From the NCBI GenBank assembly GCA_013368315.1, contig JAACJM010000030.1, positions 434,001-498,000 on the forward strand: 64,000 nt of DNA, written 5' to 3'. A model generated the notes under the pieces. That model saw only the letters and a list, made by a program, of their open reading frames with translations, had not been told where the DNA came from and ran no database searches. The DNA is from Tetrapyrgos nigripes. Taxonomy: Eukaryota; Basidiomycota; Agaricomycetes; Agaricales; Campanellaceae. Position numbers and translations under genes: made by a program. Shown piece after piece: positions 63,848-64,000 of this stretch (position 1 is its first letter; the number at the start of each line of letters is the position of its first letter).

Positions 63848-64000
63848 GGAGACTGATGTCGCGATCCTCTCGTCGTTGTTATCAATACTGTTTCTTTTTG
63901 TGGATTTTGCCAACTGGGAGTGCCATCTATGTATGTATATGGCTCTTGTAACAATTATTCCCATATATAAATGTACCTGTGGATGTGTGTTCCTTGCTAT

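Larger units (their letters stand above)
61950..63970 (+). repeat. Segmental duplication, copy B
   Basis: Partner of 54,333-56,750. It is shorter, mainly because the stretch between the KOW-like part and the middle gene is reduced (62,395-62,450). Confidence 0.85.

Overview
The window looks like a transposon-rich stretch of a basidiomycete (Agaricomycete-type) nuclear genome. The evidence is short 50-80 nt GT-AG introns, Ty1/copia and chromodomain-type Ty3/gypsy retroelements of fungal type, a tyrosine-recombinase gene of the kind common in mushroom genomes, and a pair of membrane proteins that match the fungal DUF6534 family. No rRNA, tRNA or CRISPR array was seen.

Left part (1-30,300) is almost wholly nested mobile DNA. 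A decayed Tc1/mariner-like element (about 244-5822) carries a transposase pseudogene and a second broken ORF on the same strand. Its left terminal repeat is split by a 1,251-bp non-autonomous element with a 9-bp target duplication. A degenerate minus-strand Ty3/gypsy element (6740-19936) follows, split inside its reverse transcriptase by a young, apparently intact Ty1/copia element (10419-17535). The copia element has 368-bp LTRs differing at 4 positions, a 5-bp target duplication, a half-tRNA-type primer site and one 1,982-codon ORF. Next come a tyrosine-recombinase pseudogene (20016-21839) and a second decayed gypsy element (about 23,500-29,000). That gypsy is itself broken by a solo-LTR-like insert (23723-24798) and by a TA-flanked inverted-repeat element carrying a small spliced gene (26182-27272).

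The centre (31,400-37,500) holds a direct duplication of about 2.1-2.5 kb. Each copy has an eight-exon DUF6534-like membrane-protein gene, and the two copies have diverged at one splice donor and in the C-terminal tail. From 37,500 to 52,200 there are a rearranged copy of the 5' end of an EH-domain-like gene, the parent gene itself (47077-50530), a kinase-like pseudogene split by a hAT-type MITE with an 8-bp target duplication, several small TIR elements, and an isolated uninterrupted gypsy-type gag ORF (51253-52182).

The right part (53,600-64,000) is dominated by a decayed local gene family. A KOW-like gene (59144-60240) is related to two broken relatives, and two copies of an unrecognised cluster lie at 54,333-56,750 and 61,950-63,970. 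A PIF/Harbinger-type MITE (58210-58926) sits between them and contains two 103-bp hairpin MITEs in opposite orientation.

Overall the copia element, the DUF6534 pair, the KOW-like gene and the isolated gag ORF look intact, whereas most other elements are broken. Several of the breaks are arginine CGA to TGA changes, consistent with deamination of methylated CpG in silenced repeats.
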